This document shows, piece after piece, positions 7,561 through 16,423 of a stretch of DNA of 64,000 nt (position 1 is its first letter; every line of letters starts with the position of its first letter). The DNA lies in assembly GCA_947475545.1 (NCBI GenBank), contig CANJLL010000004.1:178788-242787 (forward strand), written 5' to 3'. The DNA is from Chloroflexota bacterium. GTDB lineage: Bacteria; Chloroflexota; Limnocylindria; Limnocylindrales; CSP1-4. Below the pieces are notes generated by a model. That model was given only the letters and a program-made list of their open reading frames with translations. It was not told the DNA's origin and made no database searches. Both the position numbers and the translations under genes were made by a program.

Positions 7561-8636
7561 GCGACGGCCCTCCCGCCTGCGGCCGGGCGATCCCCGGACG
7601 GTCGGTGCGAGCCGCTGGCCAGGCCGGCGGCGCGGACCGCCTTGGTGTAGATCTCGTCGAGCGACGCCACGACGGACCGGATGGACGTGAGATGCAGGCC
7701 CTCACGGGCGGAGACAGCCAGGACGGCCTCGCGGACCCGGATCGCCGACTCCGGGGGCCGGACCACGAGCGTCCACGGATCAAGCAGGCTGGTGGCGCGG
7801 CGAACCTCGGCGACGTCCTGGATGGCAGCCAGGAAGCCCGCCACGCGGTCGCTGGTCGCCGGGTCCGAGACACCTTCGAACGCCACCTCGACGTGGGCGT
7901 CGCCCTCGCCGAAGCGCGTCGCCAGCTCGGGAACGGTGCCGATCCCGACCAGCTTGCCTGCGGCGAAGATGCCCACCCGGTCGCAGACGGACTGGACCTG
8001 GGTGAGCAGGTGGCTGGACAGGAGCATGGTCACGCCCCGGTCGCGGACGAGGCCCCGGAGCATCTCCAGGATCTCGACCACACCGATGGGATCGATGGCG
8101 GTGGTTGGCTCGTCGAGGATCAGGACGGTGGGGTCCTTCACCAGCGCATCGGCGATGCCGAGTCGCTGGAGCATGCCCCGGGAGTACGTCCCGGCCCGGT
8201 CATCGGCCCGGTCCGACAGGCGGACCTGATCGAGGACCGTCTCGATCTTCTGCTCGGCGACCTGACCCTTGAGCCCGTTGAGCCGCGCCGTGTAGCGCAG
8301 GTTCTCGCGGCCGGTCATGTCGTCGTAGAAGCCGACCGCGTCGGGCAGGTAGCCGACGCGGCGCTTGACCTCCAGCGGATTGCGTGCCGGGTCAAACCCG
8401 ACGACGCGGACCGCGCCGCTGGTGCGCTCGGTGAGCCCGAGCAGCATCAGGATGGTCGTGGTCTTGCCGGCGCCGTTGGCGCCCAGGAGCCCGAAGATCT
8501 CGCCGGCGCGGACCTCCAGGTCGAGGCCGTCGACGGCGTTGAGATCACCGTACTGCTTGGTAAGGGCCCGGGTCCGGATGGGCGGCTCGGTGCGGATCCG
8601 CCCGCTCCGTGACTCCGTTCGGCCGGCTCCGCTCAC
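7557..8636 (-). CDS. ABC transporter ATP-binding protein
   Basis: The 359-residue ATPase has Walker A GANGAGKTT (about residues 52-60), a signature-like YSRGMLQRLG, Walker B VLILDEPTTAID, and the switch histidine in LSSHLL. About 130 C-terminal residues follow the ATPase core, as in ABC-2 exporters. The GTG at 8636 overlaps the stop of the upstream NEW3 gene by 4 bases, which decides the start. The open frame extends to 8714 inside that gene but lacks support. It forms a transporter with the permease encoded next. Confidence 0.9.
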   Translation of the reverse strand: MSGAGRTESRSGRIRTEPPIRTRALTKQYGDLNAVDGLDLEVRAGEIFGLLGANGAGKTTTILMLLGLTERTSGAVRVVGFDPARNPLEVKRRVGYLPDAVGFYDDMTGRENLRYTARLNGLKGQVAEQKIETVLDQVRLSDRADDRAGTYSRGMLQRLGIADALVKDPTVLILDEPTTAIDPIGVVEILEMLRGLVRDRGVTMLLSSHLLTQVQSVCDRVGIFAAGKLVGIGTVPELATRFGEGDAHVEVAFEGVSDPATSDRVAGFLAAIQDVAEVRRATSLLDPWTLVVRPPESAIRVREAVLAVSAREGLHLTSIRSVVASLDEIYTKAVRAAGLASGSHRPSGDRPAAGGRAVA

Positions 8637-9892
8637 CGCCGCCCGTACCGCTGGAAGACCCACCACAGGCCCGCGGCGACGGCGACGATCAGCGCGACAC
8701 CGACGATGCCCCACAGCGGGGACGTCTCGACAGTGATCCGGATGTCCTGGCTGGCCGTGATCTGGTCGTTGACCGACCGGAACGTCACGAGGTAGTCACC
8801 GGCGATCGCGTCCGGATCCGGGACGATCTTGGCGACGATGGTCTGCGTGGTGTTGGGGGCGATGGTGGGAACGATGGCCGGGTCGAACGTGACCTTCCAG
8901 CCGCTGGGGGCGGTGAAGTTGACCGTGACGTTCTTCAGCTCGGCGGTGCCGGTGTTGCCGATGACCAGGGACTGGTTGATGTTGCCGCCGGCGTTGCCGT
9001 GGTTGGTGAGCACCGAGTCAGGCGTGGTCAGCGTGGCGGAGTAGCTGCCGGTGATCTCGATGTTGAGCTTCTGGGTGAGCGTCTGAGTGCCCGCCTGGAC
9101 GCTCACGTCCACCGCGTACTGGCCGGCCGTGGCCGTGGAGGATGGCCTGATCGTGATGGTGATCCCGTTGCTCGCGCTCGCCTTGACGATCGCGCTGGCG
9201 ATCTGGGCCTGGCCGCCGATGGTGGCGTCGATGGTCCACCCGGTGGGGCCCGTGGCGCTGGCCGTGAAGGTGATGTCCGACGCGGAGTCGTTGCTGAGCG
9301 TCAGGTTGTAGACGTAGCTGGAGCTGGACGGGCCCTTGCGGTCCGTGATGTCCGTGGTCAGCGTGACGTTGCCCGCCGCCGTGGAGGAGACCGTGATCTC
9401 GATGGCCACGCTGGCCGTCTGGCCGGCTGCCGACGCCGTGACCGACATCTTGGTCGTGCCGTTGGCGGCCTTGGCGGGGATGGTGACGTCAAGCCGGGCG
9501 CTGGCCTGCGGGCCCTGAAGCGCACCGTTCGAGAGCGGGGCAGGGACCTCGGTCTGGACGGAGTTGACGATGTACCCGCCGCCATGCAGCGAGGCCTTCC
9601 AGTCCGTGGGTGTTCCGGCGACGGACAGGGCTACCTGCTGGAGGTCCGACGTCTTGATGGTGAGATCCAGGCTCACCTTGGCGCCCGGGGCGACCGTGAT
9701 GGCCGGGTACGGCGTCGTGATGGTGAGCGTGCCCGCCGCGAGTGCGGACGGCGTCAGCGGCAGTAGTGCGACCAGGGCCATGCCGATGAGTGCCACGGCC
9801 CGACGCCATGCGGAACGCCGACCCAGAGCGCGTCGCCCGGTCGGGCTCGCGAAATGCTGCTGCGTGGTCCACGCGCTGGACTGATTCGCCAC
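8633..9892 (-). CDS. NEW3-domain surface protein of an ABC operon
   Basis: This 419-residue protein has a signal peptide (about residues 28-50, VALIGMALVALLPLTPSALA), then three to four beta-rich NEW3-like repeats (each with a W-K or W-x-I-D core such as TDWKASL, TGWTIDA and SGWKVTF), and one C-terminal span followed by RYGRR. It should sit outside the cell anchored in the membrane. The chosen GTG follows an AGGAGGAGACG binding site; the open frame to 10255 has no such support. It heads the operon with the ATPase and permease. Such proteins are repeatedly found with ABC-2 transporters, but their function is unproven. Confidence 0.82.
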   Translation of the reverse strand: MANQSSAWTTQQHFASPTGRRALGRRSAWRRAVALIGMALVALLPLTPSALAAGTLTITTPYPAITVAPGAKVSLDLTIKTSDLQQVALSVAGTPTDWKASLHGGGYIVNSVQTEVPAPLSNGALQGPQASARLDVTIPAKAANGTTKMSVTASAAGQTASVAIEITVSSTAAGNVTLTTDITDRKGPSSSSYVYNLTLSNDSASDITFTASATGPTGWTIDATIGGQAQIASAIVKASASNGITITIRPSSTATAGQYAVDVSVQAGTQTLTQKLNIEITGSYSATLTTPDSVLTNHGNAGGNINQSLVIGNTGTAELKNVTVNFTAPSGWKVTFDPAIVPTIAPNTTQTIVAKIVPDPDAIAGDYLVTFRSVNDQITASQDIRITVETSPLWGIVGVALIVAVAAGLWWVFQRYGRR

Positions 9893-10338
9893 CGTCTCCT
9901 CCTGGATGCCAATTCGATTGGAGCGCCACACAGGGGGTCCTGGGGACTGCCCTTCTGCCGCGAGCACATTCTCCCCGGCGCGGACAGGACAAGCCTGACC
10001 GACGCCCTGAGTCGCGGCGCAAACGTAGGTGAGTTTGGCTGCAAATGCCCGGATCTGCAACCGGCCCCCGGTACCCGCCTGATTGCGAGATCGAAACGCC
10101 CCACGATCAAGACTGTCTGAAAGTACGGGGTGATTGACAGACCGGGCAAGAGCGCACATGCTGCCCACGAACTCCGTAGAGGATCGCTGGTCTGAGCACC
10201 AACGACTCGCTCTCGCGATCCCCGGAGGCCATACCGCTCCCGCATCGGCCACCATTGACGGCCATCGGGCGGATCAAGCACCGCGACGCCGGGCAGCATC
10301 AAGCCGGCTGACGCGCGGTTGGAAGGATTCTCACTCGC
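9893..10338. other. 446-bp divergent intergenic region
   Basis: This region separates the NEW3 operon (left, minus strand) from the small zinc-ribbon gene (right, plus strand), so it should hold both promoters. I see no convincing -35/-10 pair or RNA structure in it. The only palindromic element is a spaced GTCTG/CAGAC pair near 10112-10143. Short antisense frames here lack ribosome binding sites. Confidence 0.5.
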
Positions 10339-10530
10339 ATGCTCACGCGTTCAATGACCACAACCCTGTCGGGCCGGGCGGCAGCCGCCCGCCGGCTGCG
10401 TCGCCGGGCCACCTCGCTCGACGGCCGTCTCTACTGCCACACCAACGGGTGCACCACGTACCTCGCAATCGACGTGGGTAGCGGCGTCGCCCGCTGTCCC
10501 GTGTGTGGCGCCACCCGCCGCATCGACTGA
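10339..10530 (+). CDS. 63-residue putative zinc-ribbon protein
   Basis: A small gene with an ATG at 10339 (a second ATG at 10354) and a GGAAGG element about 12 bases upstream. The C-terminal half reads LYCHTNGCTTYLAIDVGSG followed by ARCPVCGATRR, four cysteines spaced as two knuckles (C-x4-C...C-x2-C), fitting a zinc ribbon. The N-terminus is Arg-rich and basic, so nucleic acid or ribosome contact is possible. I do not recognise the family. It lies just upstream of an MFS gene with its own promoter. Confidence 0.55.
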   Translation: MLTRSMTTTLSGRAAAARRLRRRATSLDGRLYCHTNGCTTYLAIDVGSGVARCPVCGATRRID

Positions 10531-10625
10531 CCCGTCGGCGGGCCGGGCCGACTCGCGGCCAGACCTGCCCGCCAAACCCGGTGCGCCCCGCGCCCTGGGT
10601 GCCAATCGACCGCGAGGCCCCTGCC

Positions 10626-10631
10626 TATGAT
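10626..10631 (+). promoter_or_regulatory. -10 box (TATGAT) for leaderless MFS gene
   Basis: TATGAT ends 6 bases before the GTG at 10638. It is identical in sequence and spacing to the box before the next gene (11916-11921). It also supports the GTG rather than the longer open frame as the true start. Confidence 0.65.
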
Positions 10632-10637
10632 GGGCGG

Positions 10638-11873
10638 GTGTCCGCCCTTCCCTTCGACCTGCTCGTCGCCCGGCGACGGCGCGCCCTCCGCACGCTGGTC
10701 GCGGGCGTGGCGCTGGGCAGCACCGGGCACATCGCGGCCGTCACGGTCGCCACCATCGTCGCCGAGGACCTGACCGGCACGACGGCCTGGAGCGGCGCAC
10801 CGGGGGCCACCGTCGTCCTCGGCGCGGCCCTGGGCTCAACCGCCCTGTCGGCCGTGATGGCGCGCTACGGCCGACGCCGCGGCCTCGTGCTCGGCTACGC
10901 CATCGGCGTCCTCGGCGCCCTTGTCGCCACGCTGGCGGTGGTCACGCGCTCCTTCCCCCTGCTCCTCCTCGGCACCACGCTGATCGGCTTCGGCAACACG
11001 GCCAACCACCTCTCACGCTATGCGGCCGCGGATATGGCGCCGGCCGCCGGGCGCGCCGGCGCCATCAGCACCGTGGTCTGGGGAGCGACCGTTGGAGCGA
11101 TCGTCGGCCCCAACCTGGTCGGCGGCGCCGGGGGCGTGGCCACATCGATGGGGTTGCCGGCGCTCGCCGGCGCGTACCTCGTCCCGATGCTATTCGTGAC
11201 CACCGCGGGGCTGCTCTCGTTCCTGTTCCTGCGCCCGGACCCGTTCGAGCTGGCCGACGTCACGCCGGAACCGGCCGGCGGGGAAGCATCCGCACCGCTG
11301 AGCCAGATCCTCCGACGCCCGGCCGTGGCGGTCGCCCTGTGCACGCTGGTGCTGGCCCAGTCGGTGATGCTCCTGATCATGACGATCAGCCCCCTCCACA
11401 TGGCGACCCACGGGCACGGGCTGGGGGTCGTCGGGTTCGTGATGAGTGCCCATACCTTCGGCATGTACGCGCTCTCCCCCGTCGCCGGCCGGCTGACCAA
11501 CCGGTTCGGGAGCGTCCCGGTCATCCTGCTGGGGTCGGGCATCCTGGCCGTCGCGGCGGCGCTCTCCGCGGCCGCGCCGCCGGATGCGGCGGCACCGCTC
11601 TTCGTCGCGCTGTTCCTCCTGGGGTTCGGCTGGAACCTGGGCTTCGTCGCGGGCAGCACGTTGCTCAGCGGCGGCGTCTCGCGGGCCGACCGGACCCGGG
11701 TCCAGGGCCTGGCGGACACCTTCGTGTGGAGCACCGGGATCGTCGCCAGCCTGGGATCCGGGCTCGTCGCCGCCGGCGCCGGCTACTCGGCGCTGGGCCT
11801 TGGCGGGCTCGCGCTGGTGGCGTTGCTCGTGCTCGTGGTCTTCGGCGGGCGCGGGCGTGTCGGGGCGGCATGA
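10638..11873 (+). CDS. MFS transporter
   Basis: The 411-residue protein has twelve hydrophobic spans in two halves and the MFS loop-2 motif after span 2 (MARYGRRRGLVLGYAIGVLG). A second copy of that loop lies in the C-terminal half (GRLTNRFGSVPVILLGSG). A cytoplasmic middle loop (about residues 205-225) separates the halves. The substrate cannot be inferred; the neighbouring MarR-type gene on the same strand hints at a drug or small-molecule exporter controlled by it. The start was set by the leaderless-type -10 box. Confidence 0.85.
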   Translation: MSALPFDLLVARRRRALRTLVAGVALGSTGHIAAVTVATIVAEDLTGTTAWSGAPGATVVLGAALGSTALSAVMARYGRRRGLVLGYAIGVLGALVATLAVVTRSFPLLLLGTTLIGFGNTANHLSRYAAADMAPAAGRAGAISTVVWGATVGAIVGPNLVGGAGGVATSMGLPALAGAYLVPMLFVTTAGLLSFLFLRPDPFELADVTPEPAGGEASAPLSQILRRPAVAVALCTLVLAQSVMLLIMTISPLHMATHGHGLGVVGFVMSAHTFGMYALSPVAGRLTNRFGSVPVILLGSGILAVAAALSAAAPPDAAAPLFVALFLLGFGWNLGFVAGSTLLSGGVSRADRTRVQGLADTFVWSTGIVASLGSGLVAAGAGYSALGLGGLALVALLVLVVFGGRGRVGAA

Positions 11874-11915
11874 GGCGATCGTCATGGGTCGTTCTCCCGT
11901 CAACGACCGGTCCCG

Positions 11916-11921
11916 TATGAT
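11916..11921 (+). promoter_or_regulatory. -10 box (TATGAT) for leaderless marR-type gene
   Basis: TATGAT ends 6 bases before the ATG at 11928. This gives the MarR gene its own promoter although it lies only 54 bases after the MFS gene. Confidence 0.65.
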
Positions 11922-11927
11922 CTGCCC

Positions 11928-12530
11928 ATGACTCTCACGACTGCCCCCACGCGGGCCCTCGGGGCGCGTGACCCGCGTCTCGCGTCCTGGCGCGCGTTCG
12001 TCATCGCTCATGCCCGGGTCTGGCGCCGGCTCGACGAAGACCTTCGCGTGGAGCACGGCCTGTCGCTGTCCGAGTACGGGGCGCTCCTCCTCCTCGCCGA
12101 GTCACCGGAGCGCCGGTTGCGGATGCGCGGCCTCGCCGAGGACCTGCAGCTCAGCAAGAGCGGTGTCACCAGGCTGGTCGACCGGCTGGTCGGGGACGGG
12201 CTGGTCGAGCGCGAGCTGTGCACCACCGATGCCCGCGGCGCGGAGGCGGTGCTGACGGCGGTCGGCCTGGAGCGCCTCCGGACGGCGGCCCCCACCCACC
12301 TGCGTGGGATCCAGGAGTACTTCCTGGAATCGGTCACGGACGATGACCTCCCGATCGTGGAGCGCGCCATGTGCAGCGTCGCCGCGCGGCTGCCGGGCGG
12401 CCCCTTTGCCCGAGCCCCACGTGCTCGCGACGAGGAGCCGGGCGCCGGCGACACCAGCCCCTCGGGCGAGGCCTGCCCCTCCGGCTCCGCCCAGGAAGCT
12501 GCTCCGGGGAGCCGGGCCGGCGCGGGCTGA
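11928..12530 (+). CDS. MarR-family transcriptional regulator
   Basis: This 200-residue protein has the MarR winged-helix core: a dimer helix (SWRAFVIAHARVWRRLDEDL), LSLSEYGALLLLAESP, the recognition part LQLSKSGVTRLVDRLVGDGL and the wing DARGAEAVLTAVG. Residues beyond about 155 are Ala/Pro/Ser-rich and probably disordered. MarR proteins usually repress nearby transporter or stress genes and release DNA on binding an aromatic ligand; the adjacent MFS gene is the obvious candidate target, by inference. It starts at an ATG behind a leaderless-type -10 box. Confidence 0.88.
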   Translation: MTLTTAPTRALGARDPRLASWRAFVIAHARVWRRLDEDLRVEHGLSLSEYGALLLLAESPERRLRMRGLAEDLQLSKSGVTRLVDRLVGDGLVERELCTTDARGAEAVLTAVGLERLRTAAPTHLRGIQEYFLESVTDDDLPIVERAMCSVAARLPGGPFARAPRARDEEPGAGDTSPSGEACPSGSAQEAAPGSRAGAG

Positions 12531-12582
12531 CAGGGGCCGCGATGTCCGGCCCCGGCGGCTGCCTCACCGTCCGTCCCGCGGC

Positions 12583-13335
12583 ATGACCGGTGATGGACCT
12601 GGTCGGCTCTTCCACGGCACCAGCGGGTTTGCCTATCCCGGCTGGGCGCCCGGCTTCTACCCGGACGGCCTTCGACCCGACCAGCTCCTGCCCGCCTATG
12701 CCGCACTCCTGCCCGCCTGTGAGCTGAACAACACGTACTACCGCTGGCCAACGACGGAGCGGGTCGCCGACTGGGCCGCGGCCACCCCGTCGGGGTTCCG
12801 GTTCACCGTCAAGGCGCAGCGGACGGCCTCGATCCGCGCGCTGGGTCCCGCGGCCCCCGCCGAAGTTGCCCGCCTGACCGCCCCCCTCGGCGCGTTCGGC
12901 GACCGACTGGGGTCCGTGCTCCTGCGCGTACCGGACGAGGTACAGCGCGCGGACGAACGGCTGGCCGCCTTCCTCGGCGCGTGGCCGCGCGCGGTGCCGC
13001 TGACCCTGGAGCTGCAGCACCCGTCGTGGCAGGCGGATGAGACGTTCGCGGCACTGCGCGAGCACGGCGTGGTGCTGTGCGCGACGGAGCTCCCCGAAGA
13101 CGAAGAGCCGCCGACCATCCGCCTGACGGGCCGGTTCCTGTACCTACGGCTGCGCCGCCATGACTACAGCGGCATGGAGCTGGCGGCGTGGGCCGCGAGA
13201 ATCGAGCCGTTCCTGGTCGCCGGGAGAGACGCCTACGTCTTCTTCCGGCACGATGCCGTGGGACGCGGCGCCGAGCTGGCGATGTCGCTGCGCGGAGAGA
13301 TCGAGCGGCTGATCACCGCGCATGGGAGGGGCTGA
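12583..13335 (+). CDS. DUF72 family protein
   Basis: The 250-residue protein is a TIM-barrel DUF72 member (YecE-like): it opens FHGTSGFAYPGWAPGFYP, then has CELNNTYYRWPTTERVADWA and FRFTVKAQR, all family hallmarks, and ends with YVFFRHDAVGRGAELA. The function is not firmly established. The ATG at 12583 was chosen because homology begins there, although the frame is open to 12304 within the MarR gene. Its stop codon overlaps the start of the sugar dehydrogenase gene (TGATG), so the two are co-translated. Confidence 0.88.
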   Translation: MTGDGPGRLFHGTSGFAYPGWAPGFYPDGLRPDQLLPAYAALLPACELNNTYYRWPTTERVADWAAATPSGFRFTVKAQRTASIRALGPAAPAEVARLTAPLGAFGDRLGSVLLRVPDEVQRADERLAAFLGAWPRAVPLTLELQHPSWQADETFAALREHGVVLCATELPEDEEPPTIRLTGRFLYLRLRRHDYSGMELAAWAARIEPFLVAGRDAYVFFRHDAVGRGAELAMSLRGEIERLITAHGRG

Positions 13336-14699
13336 TGGAAGCCGGTACGGCTGCACGGACGATGGGGCCCGCCGCGCGACGGCCGCGCCGCGGCGTCGCC
13401 ATCGTCACGGCCGTGGTCGCACTGGCCCTCGCCGGCTGCGGGTCGGCCATCCGATCGGAGGGGCCCTCCGCGCCCGCAACCGGCAGCGCGAGCCCCGGCG
13501 AGAGCTCGCCCCTGCCAGCATTGACCTCGCCCGGCTCCACGCCGTTGGCGACGGGCCCGGGCGGCACGGCATCCGTGCCGCCAACGAGCCCGGCCGCCTC
13601 GATCGTCGCCGCCGTGGGCGCCGCCCCGGCCGTGCAGGTCCAGCGAGTCGGATCGGTGCCTTCCGCGCTGGCCATCGCCAACGCCCACGACGGCAGCAAC
13701 CGGATCTTCGTTGCCAGCCAGTCCGGCCAGGTCTGGGTGGTGATCAACGGCCAGCGCTCCACGAGCCCCGTCCTTGACATCGCGGAGCGGATCACGAGCG
13801 GTGGCGAGCGGGGCCTCCTTGGCCTGGCCTTCCATCCCCGCTTTCCCGGCGACCCACGGCTGTTCGTCGACTACACCGACCGGTCCGGCACCACCGTGGT
13901 GTCGTCCTTCGCCGTGGGCGGTGGCGGGAGTGGCCCCGTTGACCCGGCCAGCGAGCGGGTCCGGGTTCGGCAGGGCCAGCCGTATCCCAACCACAACGGG
14001 GGCGGCCTCGCTTTCGGCCCCGACGGGTTCCTCTACATCGCGCTGGGCGACGGTGGCAGCGGCGGCGACCCGCAGGGCAACGGCCAGCGTCTCGACACGC
14101 TCCTCGGCAAGATCCTGCGCATCGACGTCGACACCGCGTCCGGCGGGCGAACCTACGGCATCCCCACCAACAACCCCTTCGTGGCGCAGCCAACCGCGCG
14201 TCCCGAGATCTGGCTGACCGGCCTGCGCCACCCGTGGCGCTTCGGCTTTGACCGCGCCAGCGGTGACCTCTGGATCGGCGACGTTGGCCAGGACCGCTGG
14301 GAAGAGGTGGAGGTCTCGCGAGCCGGGTCGGGCGGGCTCAACTTCGGGTGGAACCGGACTGAGGGCTTCCACTGCTTTGCGCCCGCCAACGGCTGCGCAA
14401 CGGACGGGCTGGCCCCACCGGTGGCCGAATACGCCCACGGGTCGCGCTGCTCGATCACGGGTGGGGTGGTCTACCGGGGGGCGGCCTACCCGTCGCTGGC
14501 TGGCCGCTACCTGTTTGCCGACTACTGCACGGGCGGGCTGTTCGCGATCACGTCGGCGGGCGATGGTCGGCGCGAGCCGCAAGTCGTGGGTCGCGTGACG
14601 CAGGGGATCAGCGCCTTCGGCGAAGACGAATCGGGCGAGCTCTACCTGGCCAACGTGGCCGAGGGCTGGCTGGGACGGATCTCCGCGACGAGCCCCTAG
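13335..14699 (+). CDS. PQQ-type sugar dehydrogenase lipoprotein (glucose/sorbosone dehydrogenase family)
   Basis: This 454-residue protein has a lipoprotein signal with the lipid-carrying Cys35 (VALALAGCGS), a Ser/Pro-rich linker to about residue 95, and then a six-bladed propeller of the GSDH/YliI family. Visible blocks are RGLLGLAFHPRFPGDPRLFV, HNGGGLAFGPDGFLYIALGD, LGKILRIDVD, GLRHPWRFGFDRASGDLWIGD and SITGGVVYRG. Such enzymes oxidise aldose sugars outside the membrane, with PQQ in characterised members; substrate and cofactor here are inferred. Extra cysteines (HCFAPANGCATDG) probably form a disulfide. It is translationally coupled to the DUF72 gene. Confidence 0.88.
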   Translation: MEAGTAARTMGPAARRPRRGVAIVTAVVALALAGCGSAIRSEGPSAPATGSASPGESSPLPALTSPGSTPLATGPGGTASVPPTSPAASIVAAVGAAPAVQVQRVGSVPSALAIANAHDGSNRIFVASQSGQVWVVINGQRSTSPVLDIAERITSGGERGLLGLAFHPRFPGDPRLFVDYTDRSGTTVVSSFAVGGGGSGPVDPASERVRVRQGQPYPNHNGGGLAFGPDGFLYIALGDGGSGGDPQGNGQRLDTLLGKILRIDVDTASGGRTYGIPTNNPFVAQPTARPEIWLTGLRHPWRFGFDRASGDLWIGDVGQDRWEEVEVSRAGSGGLNFGWNRTEGFHCFAPANGCATDGLAPPVAEYAHGSRCSITGGVVYRGAAYPSLAGRYLFADYCTGGLFAITSAGDGRREPQVVGRVTQGISAFGEDESGELYLANVAEGWLGRISATSP

Positions 14700-14719
14700 C
14701 GGGCTGGCGGCCTCGCCGC

Positions 14720-14725
14720 TAGATT
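14720..14725 (+). promoter_or_regulatory. -10 box (TAGATT) for leaderless tdk
   Basis: TAGATT ends exactly 6 bases before the ATG at 14732. This favours that ATG over the in-frame GTG at 14729 as the translation start. Confidence 0.55.
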
Positions 14726-14731
14726 CCGGTG

Positions 14732-15415
14732 ATGCCATTCCGCGCCGATCCCTGGCTCCATGTCATCGCCGGCTGCATGTCCTCGGGCAAGACCGACGAA
14801 CTGCTGCGCCTCCTGCGCCGGGCCGATATCGCCCGCCGGCGTGTCCTCCTGGTCCGCCCCGCGATCGACAACCGGACGCCCGGCGAGTTTGCCGAGAGCC
14901 GCAGCAAGGCCCGCTATCCCTCCGTGCTGGTCAACCGCGAGGAGCCGTCCGGCATCCTGGCCCTGGCCCGCGAACGGGACGCCGACCTGGTGGGCGTCGA
15001 GGAGGCGCAGTTCTTCGACGACCAGCTGGTGGACGTGGTCCTGGCCCTGCGGGACAGCGGCCGCCACGTGATCGCGAGCGGCCTCAACCTGGACTTTGCG
15101 GGCCGTCCATTCGGCCCGATGCCGCTCCTGCTGGCACACGCCGACCAGGTGACCACGCTGAGCGCGATCTGCGTGGTGTGCGGCGATGTCGCCACGCGGA
15201 CGCAGCGCCTGGTGGGTGGGCGGCCCGCGGCCGTCGACGACCCGCTGGTGGTGATCGGCGGGTACGACCACGGTGCGATGGAGACCTACGAGGCTCGCTG
15301 CCTGCGCCATCACGAGGTGGCCGCACCGCACGGGGTGACGATGGTGCCGGGCCGCGGAACGGGCGAGGTTCCGTCGTCGCCCGGTGTCGGCGTGGAGCGA
15401 AGCGAGGCAGGCTGA
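14732..15415 (+). CDS. tdk: thymidine kinase
   Basis: The enzyme phosphorylates thymidine with ATP in the pyrimidine salvage pathway. The 227-residue protein has the type II thymidine kinase P-loop GCMSSGKTDELL (about residues 12-23), the catalytic Glu in LVGVEEAQFFDD, the nucleoside-binding IASGLNLDFAGRPFGPM, and the zinc lasso with CVVCGD and a later CLRHH. The C-terminal 25 residues are an unconserved tail. It has its own leaderless-type promoter and stands alone between the sugar dehydrogenase gene and a convergent iron permease gene. Confidence 0.93.
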   Translation: MPFRADPWLHVIAGCMSSGKTDELLRLLRRADIARRRVLLVRPAIDNRTPGEFAESRSKARYPSVLVNREEPSGILALARERDADLVGVEEAQFFDDQLVDVVLALRDSGRHVIASGLNLDFAGRPFGPMPLLLAHADQVTTLSAICVVCGDVATRTQRLVGGRPAAVDDPLVVIGGYDHGAMETYEARCLRHHEVAAPHGVTMVPGRGTGEVPSSPGVGVERSEAG

Positions 15416-15445
15416 GGGCGGGGCACTCAGGGCGGCGGATCCATC

Positions 15446-15460
15446 GGCCCCAGCGGGGCC
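15446..15460. terminator. GC hairpin between tdk and FTR1
   Basis: GGCCCC-AGC-GGGGCC lies in the 104-base gap between two convergent genes and could end either transcript. Related GC-rich half repeats follow it. There is no T-run, so this is only a plausible terminator. Confidence 0.4.
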
Positions 15461-15519
15461 AGCGGACACAGCGGCCCCGGCGGGACGACCGGGGTCGCGG
15501 GTCGCCGGGCGGAGGTGAT

Positions 15520-16377
15520 CTACGCGGCAGCCGCAGGCGTCTGACCTCGCGGCACAACGGGCACTGACGGGCGGAGGAAGAGGAACAGGATCCCGGCCAG
15601 GTAGGTCACGTGGACGACGAGCGTGGTCACCTCCGGGGTGGACGTGTAGCCGAAGATGGCGCCCAGGAACTGGCCGATCCCCGTCTCGTGCGACAGGACC
15701 CGGCTGATGTCGAAGGCGGTGGCCGTCCCAATCCCGATCGCGCCGATCTCGATGAACTCGTGGACGCCATGGGAGACGAGGCCGGCGGCCACGAAGATCA
15801 GCGCGATGCCCGTCCAGCGGAAGAAGAGCCCCAGGTTGATGCGGCGGCTGCCCGAGTAGAAGAGGTACCCGAGCACGCCGGCCCCGGCGATTCCGGCAAG
15901 CGCCCCCAGCAGCACGCTGCCCGCGCCCGCGTCGGCCGACTGCGCCTGACCCACGAGGAAGATGGAGCTCTCCAGCCCCTCGCGGATGACGGCAGTGAAC
16001 GCGAGGAGCGACAAGCCCCAGGCCGACCCTGTGCCGAGCGCTCGATCGACCGCGACGCGCAGCTCACCGCTGGCCCGGGCCGCCTGGCGACGCATCCAGA
16101 AGAGCATCCAGGTGACGACGGCGGCCGCGATGAGCAGCGTCGTGCCCTCGAAGATCTGCTCGTACGGCTCCTGCAGCTCGCCCACGGTCTGGTAGATCGC
16201 CACGCCGACGATGAGGCTGACGAGGGCGGCGCCAAGCGCGCCAAGCCAGACCTTCGGCGCATGTGCGCTGTTACCGGTCCGGGCCAGGTAGGCCAGCACG
16301 ATCGCGAGGATGAGCGCGGCTTCCACGCCTTCCCGGAGTCCGGTCAGCGCCCCACCCGCAAATGAGCCAACGTCCAT
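15520..16377 (-). CDS. FTR1-family iron permease
   Basis: The 285-residue membrane protein has about seven spans and both iron-binding FTR1 motifs, REGVE (about residue 16) and REGLE (about residue 148). It is thus a high-affinity iron importer of the EfeU/FTR1 type in the cytoplasmic membrane. EfeO/EfeB-type partners are absent here, so it may work alone or with proteins encoded elsewhere. The ATG at 16377 follows an ACGAGGAGCAG binding site; the open frame to 16446 overlaps the promoter region. Confidence 0.92.
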   Translation of the reverse strand: MDVGSFAGGALTGLREGVEAALILAIVLAYLARTGNSAHAPKVWLGALGAALVSLIVGVAIYQTVGELQEPYEQIFEGTTLLIAAAVVTWMLFWMRRQAARASGELRVAVDRALGTGSAWGLSLLAFTAVIREGLESSIFLVGQAQSADAGAGSVLLGALAGIAGAGVLGYLFYSGSRRINLGLFFRWTGIALIFVAAGLVSHGVHEFIEIGAIGIGTATAFDISRVLSHETGIGQFLGAIFGYTSTPEVTTLVVHVTYLAGILFLFLRPSVPVVPRGQTPAAAA

Positions 16378-16423
16378 GACCTGCTCCTCGTTCCCGGCGA
16401 TGGTCGTCGCCGCCGTGACGCAG

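Noticed and set aside
8609..9766. Long plus-strand open frames opposite the NEW3/ABC operon and similar long antisense frames opposite aceE (16922-19489), S9 peptidase (59206-61176) and the ABC exporter (29918-32080)
   Set aside because: They are the third-codon-position mirror images of high-GC genes; products are Arg/Gly/Ala/Asp-rich with no fold and no binding sites.
11345..12008. Extended starts upstream of MFS, DUF72, S9, inositol monophosphatase and ABC genes
   Set aside because: The extra N-terminal residues are antisense or overlap other genes; promoters, SD sites, overlaps or homology favour the shorter starts listed.
12531..12582. Separate small gene between MarR and DUF72
   Set aside because: The 52-base gap is too short for one and has no start with a binding site.
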